NCBI RefSeq assembly: GCF_032999765.1
Contig: NZ_CP136051.1
Coordinates: 4,978,501 to 5,042,500 of the forward strand
Direction of reading: 5' to 3'
Origin: Imperialibacter roseus
GTDB taxonomy: Bacteria > Bacteroidota > Bacteroidia > Cytophagales > Cyclobacteriaceae
DNA: 64,000 nt
The notes below the pieces were generated by a model. That model was given only the letters and a program-made list of their open reading frames with translations, was not told the origin of the DNA and did no database searches. Made by a program: the position numbers and the translations under genes. This document shows, one piece after another, positions 1 through 9,008 of the stretch (the first letter of the stretch is position 1; each line of letters opens with the position of its first letter).

Positions 1-1
1 C

Positions 2-487
2 CCAATAATGCATTCTGGAACTTTCATTATTGGCGCTGCCTTTGGTATTTTTCTGAAATCAAATGCAGACCGACTAACATTTATTCCTCCAAATATTTGG
101 GCAGTTCTGCTGATTATTTCGACGCTCTCTTTTGTTGCTATCATCTATAATGCCCCTGCCTGGTTAGCGTTATCTCACAACGGTTTGTTGTCACCGCTAT
201 TCCTGATAATAACTATGAGCCTTTGTCTTGACAGAAAAAGCATTGGTAGAGCATTTAAAATTCCGCTTGCCGTCTTTCTCGGCAATATTTCATATGGAAT
301 ATATATCTACCAATACCCCGTCAAAATTTTTACGTCATATATAAACGACAAATTTGGACTCCGAAATTGGAACGCCTATCATTTCTATTATTTCCTTGTT
401 ATGCTATTGATAGTAGCATCTTTATCATTTATTGTTTTGGAAAGCCCAATCAGAGATCGGGTAAAAAAACTGATCAACTATACCTGA
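2..487 (+). CDS. Acyltransferase 3 family protein, C-terminal part
   Basis: The reading frame is open to the left edge of the window, so this is the C-terminal part of a longer membrane protein. About 160 residues are visible, with four or five hydrophobic segments. The stretch NISYGIYIYQYP followed near the end by LESPIR resembles the last helices of the acyltransferase-3 (OafA/NodX-like) family, which moves acetyl or other acyl groups onto surface sugars from the inner membrane. It is convergent with the polysaccharide operon that ends 18 bases later and may modify the same glycan. The catalytic N-terminal part lies outside the window, so the family call rests on the tail only. Confidence 0.7.
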   Translation, partial: PIMHSGTFIIGAAFGIFLKSNADRLTFIPPNIWAVLLIISTLSFVAIIYNAPAWLALSHNGLLSPLFLIITMSLCLDRKSIGRAFKIPLAVFLGNISYGIYIYQYPVKIFTSYINDKFGLRNWNAYHFYYFLVMLLIVASLSFIVLESPIRDRVKKLINYT

Positions 488-505
488 TCCAACATAAAAA
501 GCTTG

Positions 506-1714
506 TCAGATCATTTTGAGAATTTGAGAATAAACTTTGATCCCTTTTTCAACAGTGAAACTGTTGCACGCAAATTCTCTTATTGCATTTGAGTCGAAAA
601 TCAAGTCTAGCTGGTCAGCAATTACTGGATCGACCTCGACCTTAATTCCTGCCCGACATAAATCCATTATATCATCTACATCTCCCACATTTGCGTTATA
701 GGCTACCGGCAAGCCCATCGCCAAATATTCTGCCAACTTCGTTGGAGAAGATGCCTGCTTGCTAAAAACTGGCTGAATAAAAGAGATCGCCAGGTGGCCT
801 AAAGAAAGGAAGAGCGGCATTTCAGCCCGTTTGCATGCCCTAACCACAATATCGTCCGTTGAGAGCCCTTTATTTCTGGCTGCGTCGACAATCTGCTGAG
901 GGTCGTCCCTGGTCAACAAAAGAAATTTCCATTTGCCATCGAGCTTTTGCAAACCCATGAAGTACTGTAGCATCTCGCTTAACATATACCAAGTGCCAAC
1001 TGAGCCTGCATATACCAATATCTTGTCTTCGGAGTTAATCCCAAGCAGCTTTCTCGCTTCATTTCTCTGTTGAGCGTCCAAAAGAGCTGGATTGAATAGA
1101 CCAGTATCTACACAACATGGAATAATTGAGATGCTTTCCGGTAGCGGGTTGTTATGCAAAAAACCTTTTTGAATAATCTCCTTGGCCTTGCTAGTAAGTA
1201 CAACCACATGAACAGCCTCCCTAAGCAGCTGCTTCTCCGTCTTTTTGAAGTACCGATAGACCAACCGAAAGATAAAGTTGGCCTGAGGCCAACTACCACC
1301 CTCAACTCTCTCGTCCGCCCAAAACCCCCTCATGTCGAAAATGAAGGGAACACCCGACCTACGCTTAAGAAATAGCCCGACAATTCCCGGGAGGTAGCTT
1401 CGACACCAGGTAGCAGAAAAGCTGAATTGCCTGTGGAGGGCTACAGCTTTTCGTTTCATCAGGTAAACGTCTCGTATGGCAGATAAAATAGGAGGGTATT
1501 TATGATATTTTTGAGGGTGCCAGGTAATAGAAGTGCCCAGAATTATTTTCTCAATATTGCCCTTATGTTCTTTATAATTTTGAGGTTTTTCACAACTCAG
1601 TATGTGAAAACTATAATCAAACTTACCTAACGCCAACAGGTAGGGCAGTATCTGGCTTTGTCCCAAAGGGTCAGTGAGGCCATCGTATGTAATAAATAAA
1701 ATCTTATTTTTCAT
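506..1714 (-). CDS. Glycosyltransferase family 4 protein
   Basis: About 402 residues with a GT-B layout. The N-terminus KILFITYDGLTDPLGQSQ is typical of GT4-type enzymes of surface-glycan clusters. A central KILVYAGSVG strand begins the nucleotide-sugar-binding domain, and SSPTKLAEYLAMGLPV near residue 340 is the usual acceptor/donor-binding loop. It would add one sugar from a nucleotide donor to a lipid-linked glycan on the cytoplasmic side. I prefer the ATG at 1714 because homologues start just before this motif; an in-frame ATG at 1735 would add seven residues. It is the last gene of the minus-strand polysaccharide operon. Donor and linkage cannot be read from the sequence. Confidence 0.88.
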   Translation of the reverse strand: MKNKILFITYDGLTDPLGQSQILPYLLALGKFDYSFHILSCEKPQNYKEHKGNIEKIILGTSITWHPQKYHKYPPILSAIRDVYLMKRKAVALHRQFSFSATWCRSYLPGIVGLFLKRRSGVPFIFDMRGFWADERVEGGSWPQANFIFRLVYRYFKKTEKQLLREAVHVVVLTSKAKEIIQKGFLHNNPLPESISIIPCCVDTGLFNPALLDAQQRNEARKLLGINSEDKILVYAGSVGTWYMLSEMLQYFMGLQKLDGKWKFLLLTRDDPQQIVDAARNKGLSTDDIVVRACKRAEMPLFLSLGHLAISFIQPVFSKQASSPTKLAEYLAMGLPVAYNANVGDVDDIMDLCRAGIKVEVDPVIADQLDLIFDSNAIREFACNSFTVEKGIKVYSQILKMI

Positions 1715-1770
1715 ATTCGCCACAATGCACTTCATTTGCTGCCTGGCCCGAGGAAGTTCCTCAAATTGTT

Positions 1771-2700
1771 CTAAAAACTTTTCTTCTTATCTTTCCCCAA
1801 CCAAATCGTAAGCTGCATCCCCTGAGAGGTTTTTCTCATAAACCAATCTAACATTGGGTGAAAAAATGTTGGAAAATAGTATATCTTACAAACCGAATAC
1901 TGCGATTCTTTAATCGTAAAGTTGAGTCTTTCTGCTAACCTTTTAAAAGATGTTAAATGAAATTCGTGCATGTGGTACGGCTCATGCATTGGGCTTAAGT
2001 TTGTAACAAAACGTGTGCCTCGTATCCTATAAAAAAAATTTACGAGCTTAGGTATTAGCCAATTCGAAGATGGCACTTCGATCTGAATGATTCCATCGGG
2101 TTTCAACCAATAAATAGCCTTCTCAATTGCTTCGGCGGGATCGTACAAATGCTCCAACACTGCCCCAAATGTTATAAAATCAAAACTCTCTGGAGGAAAT
2201 TGCACGTCTTCTATTTTAGCAAGTTTTAGGTATCCTTCTTCGACAACCAAATTAGCGACCGCCCTCTCCCAAAATAGCTTGGAGGGTTCCACACCATAAG
2301 TAATAAAACCGGCATTTTTTAAAGCTACCATACATTTTCCAATACCAGCACCTATATCGAGAGCAGTCATTCCTTCATGAAAATTGATAAATTCTTTGGC
2401 CCGACTTATTTGCCAGTTAAAATAGTTACTTTGGGCATTAAAATAGTCGTCCTCCCAATAGCTTTCTGGCTCAATACCATAGTGATCCTGGATGTCAAAA
2501 GGAATAGCTTGAGGGTTAGAATAAATTAATGAACAACCATCACATTTTATCACCGAAACACTTATTCCGGACTTACGCTCAGGTCTCAGACCCTGAGAGC
2601 TATTCATCCTTTGCCCTATTACTGAGTTTTTTTCGGTTCGCCTCCCGCAAAAGTTACATGAATCAACTTCTTGAAAAGTATATCTATACTTGGTTTCCAT
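1771..2700 (-). CDS. Class I SAM-dependent methyltransferase with N-terminal zinc motif
   Basis: 309 residues. Cysteine pairs at residues 15/18 and 53/56 (CNFC and CDGC) form a probable zinc-ribbon at the N-terminus. The Rossmann SAM-binding motif ALDIGAGIGK lies at about 113-122, and FGAVLEHLYDP matches the post-motif region of Methyltransf_11/23 proteins. This architecture is common in sugar C- or O-methyltransferases of polysaccharide loci. It sits between the asnB-like gene and the terminal GT4 on the same strand, which suggests a role in tailoring the exported glycan. The substrate is unknown. Confidence 0.85.
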   Translation of the reverse strand: METKYRYTFQEVDSCNFCGRRTEKNSVIGQRMNSSQGLRPERKSGISVSVIKCDGCSLIYSNPQAIPFDIQDHYGIEPESYWEDDYFNAQSNYFNWQISRAKEFINFHEGMTALDIGAGIGKCMVALKNAGFITYGVEPSKLFWERAVANLVVEEGYLKLAKIEDVQFPPESFDFITFGAVLEHLYDPAEAIEKAIYWLKPDGIIQIEVPSSNWLIPKLVNFFYRIRGTRFVTNLSPMHEPYHMHEFHLTSFKRLAERLNFTIKESQYSVCKIYYFPTFFHPMLDWFMRKTSQGMQLTIWLGKDKKKSF

Positions 2701-2752
2701 AAAACTCTTTTCGTTATGAACTTAATATTCAATTGACCCCAGCCCTTACTAA

Positions 2753-4612
2753 TTAAAATTGTTGATTTTCAACAATCCAGCGGTGCAGCACTATAAGAAC
2801 CCATATCCGATTATAGAGATAGTCATCGCCTTTAATAAACCGCTTAATCATTTTTCTAACCGAAGTAGCATCTACCACACCGACCGCTTTAACAACCGAC
2901 TCGTTCAAATACTCATCGATGAGATATTTAAGTTCACCTTTTAGCCATCTGGAAAGCGGCACTGAAAACCCCCACTTGGGTTTGTAAATTAATTCTTTTG
3001 GAAGATATCCTTCCAAAATCTTCTTCAAAATCCATTTACTTTCACCCCGCTTCTTGAACTCTTCCGGTAAGTTCAACGCCAGTTCGACTAACCTATAATC
3101 AAGCAACGGCACTCTGCATTCCAAACCATATTTCATTGACGCCCGATCCACTTTTGTGAGAAGATCATCTTTCAGATAAACCTTTAGATCAAAAAGTGCC
3201 TGCAACTCGGCTGCGGATAATTTTCTCACCAACCCCAATGGATCACGATATTTGTAAAAATCATCTTGCTCATTTGTCATTAAAAAGCCTCTCAACTCCC
3301 TGTAGGAAAAGAAGTATTGCTCTTGAGAGAAGATTTGGCTTCTGGTAAATTCGTCATTCTGTAGGTCGAATAAACCAGCCACACGCTTATACCTTGAAGA
3401 CCCCATGCTCAGCAACATTTTAGCCGGTGCTGCCATTGCCTTCACTAGCGGATTGCCCAGTCTTTGTGCCCAAGTATATGACCCATACCCCATAAAAAGC
3501 TCATCCCCACCGTCACCGGTTAGAATGACTGTTGCCTTTTCTCTCGCCAATCTGGAAACCATCATTGTAGGAATTGCTGACGTGTCAGCAAAAGGTTCGT
3601 CGAAGGTTGGGAGCATGTCTTCTAGCAAGGGTATCGCCTCCCTTTCTGAGAGAATAAATTCAGTATGCTCAGTACCCAATTGCCGAGCAACCCGGGCAGC
3701 AAATTTGCTTTCGTCATACTTCCCTTCTTTAAACCCTATTGAAAAGGTTAGAAGTGGTTTTGAAGTTAGACTAGCAGCAATACCAGTCACAAGGGATGAG
3801 TCTGTGCCCCCACTCAAAAAGGTTCCATAGGGGACGTCGGCAATCGTTCTATACTTCACAGAGGAACTAATAACTCTCTCAACGGCATTCAAAGCTTCCT
3901 TTTCAGTGTAGGCTGTCCAGTTTCCTATTTTCTCTTCTGGTTTCCAATAGGAAACCAGCTCTAGCCGTCCACCCGTTTTATAGCGACCGTAGTGACCTGA
4001 CGGAAATTTTCTTATTTGCTCATACACTGTATCAGGTTCGGGGATAAAACCTAAATGCAAAAAAGCTGCAATAGCCCTGTTTGATCTTGTCAAAGGTTGC
4101 GTGAGTAACGGAAAGATCCCTTTAAGTTCTGACGCAAAAGAAAGACCTCCTTCAGAACTATAAAATAATGGTTTAATACCTAAGCGGTCCCGACACAACC
4201 ACAAATCTTCATTCCGCTGATCCCAAATGGCAAAGGCAAACATGCCGTTAAACTTTTCGACTGCACAGGGCCCCCAATGCATCCAGGCAAACAGCACAAC
4301 TTCTGTGTCTGAGTCAGTTTTAAACGGGCCAACTCCTTCTTCCAAAAGTTCCTGCCGCACTTCTCGGTAGTTGAACACTTCGCCGTTGTAGACAATTGTC
4401 CAGTTGCCATCTGGCGTTGACATCGGCTGGTTGGCTACGTCTCTTAAATCAATAACGCTCAATCTGCGGTGCCCAAGGCCAAGCCGACAGTCTTGAGAAA
4501 AAAAGAAGCCCTCAGCATCGGGGCCACGGTGCGACAATATTTCTGAGACGGACTTGAAGCCTTCTTGGTCAAGAACACCCCTTTCAATAAATTTTCCAAA
4601 AATGCCACACAT
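2753..4612 (-). CDS. asnB: Asparagine synthase (glutamine-hydrolysing), polysaccharide-locus type
   Basis: 619 residues, the normal length for AsnB. The mature N-terminus would be Cys2 in MCGIFGKF, the nucleophile of the class II glutamine amidotransferase domain. SHRGPDAEG and the RLSVIDL block follow. The synthetase domain carries the ATP-pyrophosphatase loop SGGTDSS at about residues 266-272. The enzyme uses glutamine nitrogen to amidate a carboxylate with ATP. In surface-glycan clusters such AsnB paralogues are thought to amidate uronic acids or related sugar acids rather than to supply asparagine, and the position between methyltransferases supports that, but it is inference. Confidence 0.92.
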   Translation of the reverse strand: MCGIFGKFIERGVLDQEGFKSVSEILSHRGPDAEGFFFSQDCRLGLGHRRLSVIDLRDVANQPMSTPDGNWTIVYNGEVFNYREVRQELLEEGVGPFKTDSDTEVVLFAWMHWGPCAVEKFNGMFAFAIWDQRNEDLWLCRDRLGIKPLFYSSEGGLSFASELKGIFPLLTQPLTRSNRAIAAFLHLGFIPEPDTVYEQIRKFPSGHYGRYKTGGRLELVSYWKPEEKIGNWTAYTEKEALNAVERVISSSVKYRTIADVPYGTFLSGGTDSSLVTGIAASLTSKPLLTFSIGFKEGKYDESKFAARVARQLGTEHTEFILSEREAIPLLEDMLPTFDEPFADTSAIPTMMVSRLAREKATVILTGDGGDELFMGYGSYTWAQRLGNPLVKAMAAPAKMLLSMGSSRYKRVAGLFDLQNDEFTRSQIFSQEQYFFSYRELRGFLMTNEQDDFYKYRDPLGLVRKLSAAELQALFDLKVYLKDDLLTKVDRASMKYGLECRVPLLDYRLVELALNLPEEFKKRGESKWILKKILEGYLPKELIYKPKWGFSVPLSRWLKGELKYLIDEYLNESVVKAVGVVDATSVRKMIKRFIKGDDYLYNRIWVLIVLHRWIVENQQF

Positions 4613-4663
4613 GTAATCTAAGTTTCAAGAACCCTCTTCGCTGATGCAATTCCGTTTAACGGA

Positions 4664-5575
4664 TCATGTCCTGATGGCCCTCACAACTGCGGCCTGACCA
4701 GCTTCAAGTGAAATGAATGCCCCAAATGTTACTTTTAAGCCTGCCTCTGCCATCCATTTCTTAACAGTTTCAATTTTTTGAGGGTGGTCGTGTACAGGCG
4801 AAAACATATCGAAGGTATCAAGTAGAGCCCACTCTTTCAATTGATGTTCCGAAAGTCCTTTTGGCAGAGTGTTCTTTATGTCACAAATTGGAACGAATCT
4901 ATTGGCCACTCTCCCAATACCAACCGCTTCAAAAATCTGATACAGCTTTATTAGCCAGGAAATATTTCTTTCAAGAAGAGCCAAGAGAGACTGGTGACTC
5001 ATTCTTTTTGTCAGTGGGCGAAAAATGTATTTGGCATGAATCTTTGTCCACCAGCCTTTTACTGGGTAAAAATCAACCACAAGCTCTCCTCCTTTCTTTA
5101 CCATTTCTGCCAGGCAGCGAACTGACCGTTTAAAATCTGGGGTGTGCTGAAGAACTCCAAAGCAAATTACTTTATCAAATTGCTGAGGTTTGTAAGGTAG
5201 CTCATAAATACTCGCTTGACACAAATGTAGCCGAGTGCCATAGACACTATTGTTCTCAAAATTCACCTCAACTGCAGCGGAATAGTCAACACTAAAGACA
5301 TTAGCTTTCGTATTTTCAAGGAGCGCCCTGGTGAACCTGCCTGCCCCACTTCCGACTTCGAGAATGTTGGCTTCTTCTAATGTTTCCACAACCCAAGCAG
5401 TTTCGGCTAGCAAGCGAGAAGAACTTTGATAAACGTCATTACCAAATCGGTCTAATTGAGTTTTTTGAAACTTATTCCACTGATAACCAAAAGAGGCTGT
5501 ATAGTTATCGTTTTCAACAAATTTTAGAATACCATTCTCTTCAATTTTGATTGGATTTTTACTGAATTCTATCAT
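4664..5575 (-). CDS. Class I SAM-dependent methyltransferase
   Basis: About 303 residues from the ATG at 5575. That start forms an ATGA overlap with the stop of the upstream nucleotidyltransferase; an upstream in-frame start at 5635 would overlap that gene by 64 bases and is less likely. The SAM motif ILEVGSGAGRFTRALLE lies at residues 71-87, and the downstream acidic and post motifs (FDKVICFGVLQHTPDF) are clear. The N-terminal segment with GYQWNKFQKTQLD resembles methyltransferases of the glycan-tailoring type often found next to sugar dehydratases. It is probably co-translated with the nucleotidyltransferase gene. Confidence 0.85.
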   Translation of the reverse strand: MIEFSKNPIKIEENGILKFVENDNYTASFGYQWNKFQKTQLDRFGNDVYQSSSRLLAETAWVVETLEEANILEVGSGAGRFTRALLENTKANVFSVDYSAAVEVNFENNSVYGTRLHLCQASIYELPYKPQQFDKVICFGVLQHTPDFKRSVRCLAEMVKKGGELVVDFYPVKGWWTKIHAKYIFRPLTKRMSHQSLLALLERNISWLIKLYQIFEAVGIGRVANRFVPICDIKNTLPKGLSEHQLKEWALLDTFDMFSPVHDHPQKIETVKKWMAEAGLKVTFGAFISLEAGQAAVVRAIRT

Positions 5576-6252
5576 TCCTTTGATTTTCTTTCGTTGAGAG
5601 CCTTCAACTGATCTATTGTGTCCACAGTATACCATTGACTTGGATAAATGTCAGAGCAATAAAGCCTCTTCTGTTCAATCAGTTGGGACCAAAGGGCATA
5701 GAAGTCGTCGACAGGCTCTACAAGTCGATTGATCAATGCGGGGTTAAGCACTTGTATACCCGAACAATATGTCGAAGATGACTTATGGCGACTTAACTCA
5801 AGAACCAAATTTTCTTTCTGATGGATGAAATCACCTTCAAGTCCTACTACCGGCTCAACCGGAACTACCATACAAGCAGGTTCACCCAAGTGAAAGTATT
5901 CTTTAGCTAAAATGTCAAAATCAATATCAGTCACGTTGTCCGCCGTCAAGATGCACACCGGGGCATCCAGATACCTCATAAGTGTATTGAATAGCCACCA
6001 TACATTCCCATTCCCTTCTGTGTTTAGTACCGAATCGACACCAAGAGAAATGACGTGTTCAGCCAGAACAGCTCCTTTATAGCCAACAGTAATATGTACA
6101 TTCTTGATGTGAGGACGGAGTTTGCGAATGCCGTTTGCTATTAATGTGCTTCCATTGTAGGGAGCCATTGGTTTTGGGATCGACTCTGTGAGCGGCATCA
6201 TTCGCACACCTCTTCCCGCTGCCATGATTAAGGCATGGTCAATACTCTTCAT
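5572..6252 (-). CDS. Sugar-phosphate nucleotidyltransferase (NTP_transferase)
   Basis: 226 residues. The signature MAAGRGVRMMPLTESIPKPM at residues 10-29 is the nucleotide-binding loop with the catalytic Lys of the RmlA/GlmU-like family, and TADNV is the metal-binding region. It should make an NDP-sugar from a sugar 1-phosphate and NTP. The protein is a single-domain short form. Its start overlaps the upstream dehydratase stop by four bases and its stop overlaps the next methyltransferase start, so the three probably form a sugar-nucleotide module. The exact nucleotide and sugar cannot be told. Confidence 0.85.
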   Translation of the reverse strand: MKSIDHALIMAAGRGVRMMPLTESIPKPMAPYNGSTLIANGIRKLRPHIKNVHITVGYKGAVLAEHVISLGVDSVLNTEGNGNVWWLFNTLMRYLDAPVCILTADNVTDIDFDILAKEYFHLGEPACMVVPVEPVVGLEGDFIHQKENLVLELSRHKSSSTYCSGIQVLNPALINRLVEPVDDFYALWSQLIEQKRLYCSDIYPSQWYTVDTIDQLKALNERKSKE

Positions 6253-7205
6253 TCGAAACTAGGTCGATTTGAAATGAGTTCAGCAATTTCTTGTTCTGTT
6301 AATTTAGACGCATTTTCGGAGGACAGCCCAACAGAAACAGGGGTTTCGACCTTCTCATTAAATGAAATCAAAAAATGTCGAACCTTATCGTAGAAGATTT
6401 CCCTAGTGTAAGGAAGTTCAAGCTCACCGATTAAGAATTCATCCATACGCTCGCCCGGCCGACCCTCGATTCGTTCAAAACGCCCCCCATAGAGCTTGGT
6501 CCAAGTTGTTAGAATATCTTGAATTTGGGCCGCTTTCATTTCTCTTGAAAGTACCATGCCGGCAACTTCATCAATATGATTCATTGCGACAATTACCAAC
6601 GCCACTGCATCGTCCACTGTAAAAAAAAAGCGCCTCATTTCCGGCCCTGTTGTACCAATAACTCCTGTTTCTGCGTGCATTTTTTTCCAAATTGGTAGTA
6701 CTGAGCCAGTAGACCAGGCAACATTACCATACCTCACACAGGTAAACTTGGTCTCGCTCTTGTCATTGGAGGAGCAAAACATACGTTCCATAATTGCTTT
6801 GCTCATTCCATAAGTATTTCGCACCGGCGGGCTTGCCTTATCTGTCGAGATACCAATCACAGTTTTCACACCCTTATCCATCGCTACACGAGCAATATTT
6901 TGCGAGCCTACAACATTTACGTCAATACATTCCATAGGGAATTTCTCTGACAGATCGACAAACTTCGTAGCAGCCGCATGGATGATAATTTCAGGTTGGT
7001 AGGCCACAACGGCATCTCTTACCGATTCGATATTGGTTATATCAAGAGGGGTCACTTCGCAACCTGTTAATTGCTTGATGAGGTGATTCTGCTTGTTGTT
7101 TCGTGCACCAAGGATCACCTGATAACGGTCTTTCAATTTCTGACCCAACTCTCTCCCTAAAAAACCCGTGCCCCCGGTAATCAATACTGTTTGTTTCTGG
7201 CTCAT
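6249..7205 (-). CDS. NAD-dependent sugar-nucleotide dehydratase/epimerase (CapD/PseB-like SDR)
   Basis: 318 residues of extended short-chain dehydrogenase type. The NAD-binding TGGTGFLG is at 10-17, ISTDKASPP at about 119-127, and the YxxxK pair Tyr132/Lys136 in YGMSK. The later RRFFFTVDDAV is characteristic of the CapD/FlaA1/PseB (Polysacc_synt_2) group of UDP-GlcNAc 4,6-dehydratases or 5-epimerases. It is a soluble short form without the membrane part of large CapD proteins. The C-terminal extension of about 40 residues is not informative. It would supply a deoxy or epimerised sugar nucleotide to the glycosyltransferases encoded upstream in the operon. Confidence 0.85.
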   Translation of the reverse strand: MSQKQTVLITGGTGFLGRELGQKLKDRYQVILGARNNKQNHLIKQLTGCEVTPLDITNIESVRDAVVAYQPEIIIHAAATKFVDLSEKFPMECIDVNVVGSQNIARVAMDKGVKTVIGISTDKASPPVRNTYGMSKAIMERMFCSSNDKSETKFTCVRYGNVAWSTGSVLPIWKKMHAETGVIGTTGPEMRRFFFTVDDAVALVIVAMNHIDEVAGMVLSREMKAAQIQDILTTWTKLYGGRFERIEGRPGERMDEFLIGELELPYTREIFYDKVRHFLISFNEKVETPVSVGLSSENASKLTEQEIAELISNRPSFE

Positions 7206-7211
7206 GTAACT

Positions 7212-8112
7212 CTACCTTATTATCCCTGCAACGAGGCTATAAAACTCTCTTCTTTTTAACGTGTAAGCATCAGCAAAGAAAGCATTTTTTAACCATTTTA
7301 GCACTTGCAGTTTATCACCTGCGTTTAGGTGCAGCCCTGCAAGAAACAGCCATAGTGTTGCCTTTATTGTATTCAACCTGTGCTTATAAGCGGCAATAAA
7401 CTCCCTGTCATTCCGGTATTTCTCGATCATGTAGTCGAATCTAGCCTGCGCCTGCACAGCGTCTTGGTTGTTGATAGTGCGAGTGCCATGATGCAAAATA
7501 TTGCTATTGATTTTCGGAATACGTCCTACATTTGGGTACTTTACTATCACTCTTAACCAGTAATCATAGTCCTCAGACCCTGTCAGAAGCGGATGTTCAT
7601 CCCAATAAATCGTTTTGTAGATTTTTGAATGCAGAAATACTCCGATACAGGATAAGAAATTTCCCCGTGCGATAGTATCCAAAGGATTCTTGATCGGCAG
7701 AAATTGATATTGGTATAGTACCGTATTATCCTGATCAACTAACTGATACAAGTTATGAAACAAATAAGCCTTCGAGTGATTTTGAATATATTGATAAGCA
7801 TCGGATAAATTATCAGGTAACATGAAGTCATCCGAATCAAGAAAAGTGAGGTACTCTCCCTTTGCAAATCTCATTCCAGTGTTCCTAGATTTTGCCCTTC
7901 TCATAATTTTTATCGTGCGCAATAAAATTGATCTTACCAGCGTCGATGAGCGGCTTCAAAACTTCTTCGGTATTGTCTGTGGATGCGTTGTCTACGACTA
8001 TAATTTCAAAAGAACTAAACGTCTGCGAAAAAACAGACTCGAGGGTTGGGAGTATAAATTCAGCTCTATTGTAACTAGGAATCACTATTGAAAAAAAAGG
8101 GGATTGTTCCAT
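7212..8112 (-). pseudogene. Glycosyltransferase family 2, interrupted by a one-base frameshift
   Basis: Two adjacent frames together make one GT2 protein of about 299 residues. The 5' piece (8112-7885) carries FFSIVIPSYNRAEF and VDNASTDNTE and ends in NYEKGKI-stop. The 3' piece resumes in the other frame as KSRNTGMRFAKGEYL and then FLDSDDF, the metal-binding DSDD. The frames join at a run of four T on the plus strand (7890-7893; AAAA in the mRNA); removing one base restores EKGKSRNTG, the expected GT2 order. No other lesion is visible and the length of 901 nt is 3n+1. The lesion is either a real inactivating insertion or a homopolymer sequencing error. The neighbours are intact. Confidence 0.85.
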
Positions 8113-8114
8113 TT

Positions 8115-9008
8115 TTATATATCTGCAAGTATATTATATTGAAACATCGATTCTAATTCGTGTAGGTCATTTCTATTTATTGGAGTGAGGTTCTTTTCAT
8201 TATCCACTGATATCTGATAGCCCAATTCCCAAAAATACTCCAAAATTTGTTTACATGAGCTCCCTCTTTGTTGGAACCACTTATCTGTCATTTCAATATA
8301 AATTGCGGGTTTAAATCTAAGGATCGTCTTCCTGGCGCCTTTGAGGACTTCGGGCTCGAAGCCCTCGACATCTAGCTTAAGAAAAGTTAGACTATTAACC
8401 TCAATATTATCACAGACTTCGTCCAACGTTTTTACTGTGAGGCTAACTACATTTTCGGTACCTTTTTCGTCAAATCTACCAGCGCCTGAGTTATCTTTTG
8501 AAAACGAAAAAGGCAGCATTGAATTAGACGCCCCTAATCCATAAGGATGTATACATATCATCCTTTCTAACATAGGATTCAACTTACAGTTGTCTCGCAA
8601 CACTTTTAACATCTTAGGATTGGGTTCGAAAGCATGTATAGATATATTGTCACAATAACTGTCTGAGAAACAAGCTGCCAATTTAAGGGCAAAGGCACCG
8701 CTATTGGCTCCAACATCGAATACATGGATAGTTGAATAGCGATCGAATCTCTCTATTTTTTTGGCAGCAGTTTTCCAAGAGTTATCCGGCAGACCGACCA
8801 AAATATGCCATTGCATATAGTCACTCCTGTCGATGAGAAATCTAACGCCGTCTCTAACAACGATTTCCTTTTTCATTCCATTATAAAATGAAGGTGGTGG
8901 AATTAATTTCCACAATGGCGACCAGATTTTACTCAACATATATACGAAGCTCTCTAGGCGAAGAGCTCGAATCGTTAAATGAAGCAAGTTTACAAAAAAG
9001 CTCTTCAC
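8115..9008 (-). CDS. FkbM family methyltransferase
   Basis: 297 residues. The SAM-binding motif VFDVGANSGAF at about 96-106, IHAFEPNPKMLKVL, and LKLDVEGFEPEVLKGA near residues 210-225 are diagnostic of FkbM-type O-methyltransferases. In surface-glycan clusters these enzymes methylate sugar hydroxyls, sometimes as chain terminators. The gene starts with an ATGA overlap on the preceding GT4 gene and is followed two bases later by the frameshifted GT2. A role as the chain-length cap read by the Wzt C-terminal domain is possible in ABC-type systems, but is only inference here. Confidence 0.9.
   Translation of the reverse strand: MKSFFVNLLHLTIRALRLESFVYMLSKIWSPLWKLIPPPSFYNGMKKEIVVRDGVRFLIDRSDYMQWHILVGLPDNSWKTAAKKIERFDRYSTIHVFDVGANSGAFALKLAACFSDSYCDNISIHAFEPNPKMLKVLRDNCKLNPMLERMICIHPYGLGASNSMLPFSFSKDNSGAGRFDEKGTENVVSLTVKTLDEVCDNIEVNSLTFLKLDVEGFEPEVLKGARKTILRFKPAIYIEMTDKWFQQRGSSCKQILEYFWELGYQISVDNEKNLTPINRNDLHELESMFQYNILADI

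Noticed and set aside
3405-3830. 141-residue open frame on the plus strand inside the asnB-like gene
   Set aside because: It lies antisense to well-conserved AsnB motifs and has no recognisable features; it is a shadow.
7885-7930. Programmed ribosomal frameshift in the GT2 gene
   Set aside because: No canonical slippery heptamer with a downstream structure is evident, and GT2 proteins are not known to need frameshifting; an indel is simpler.
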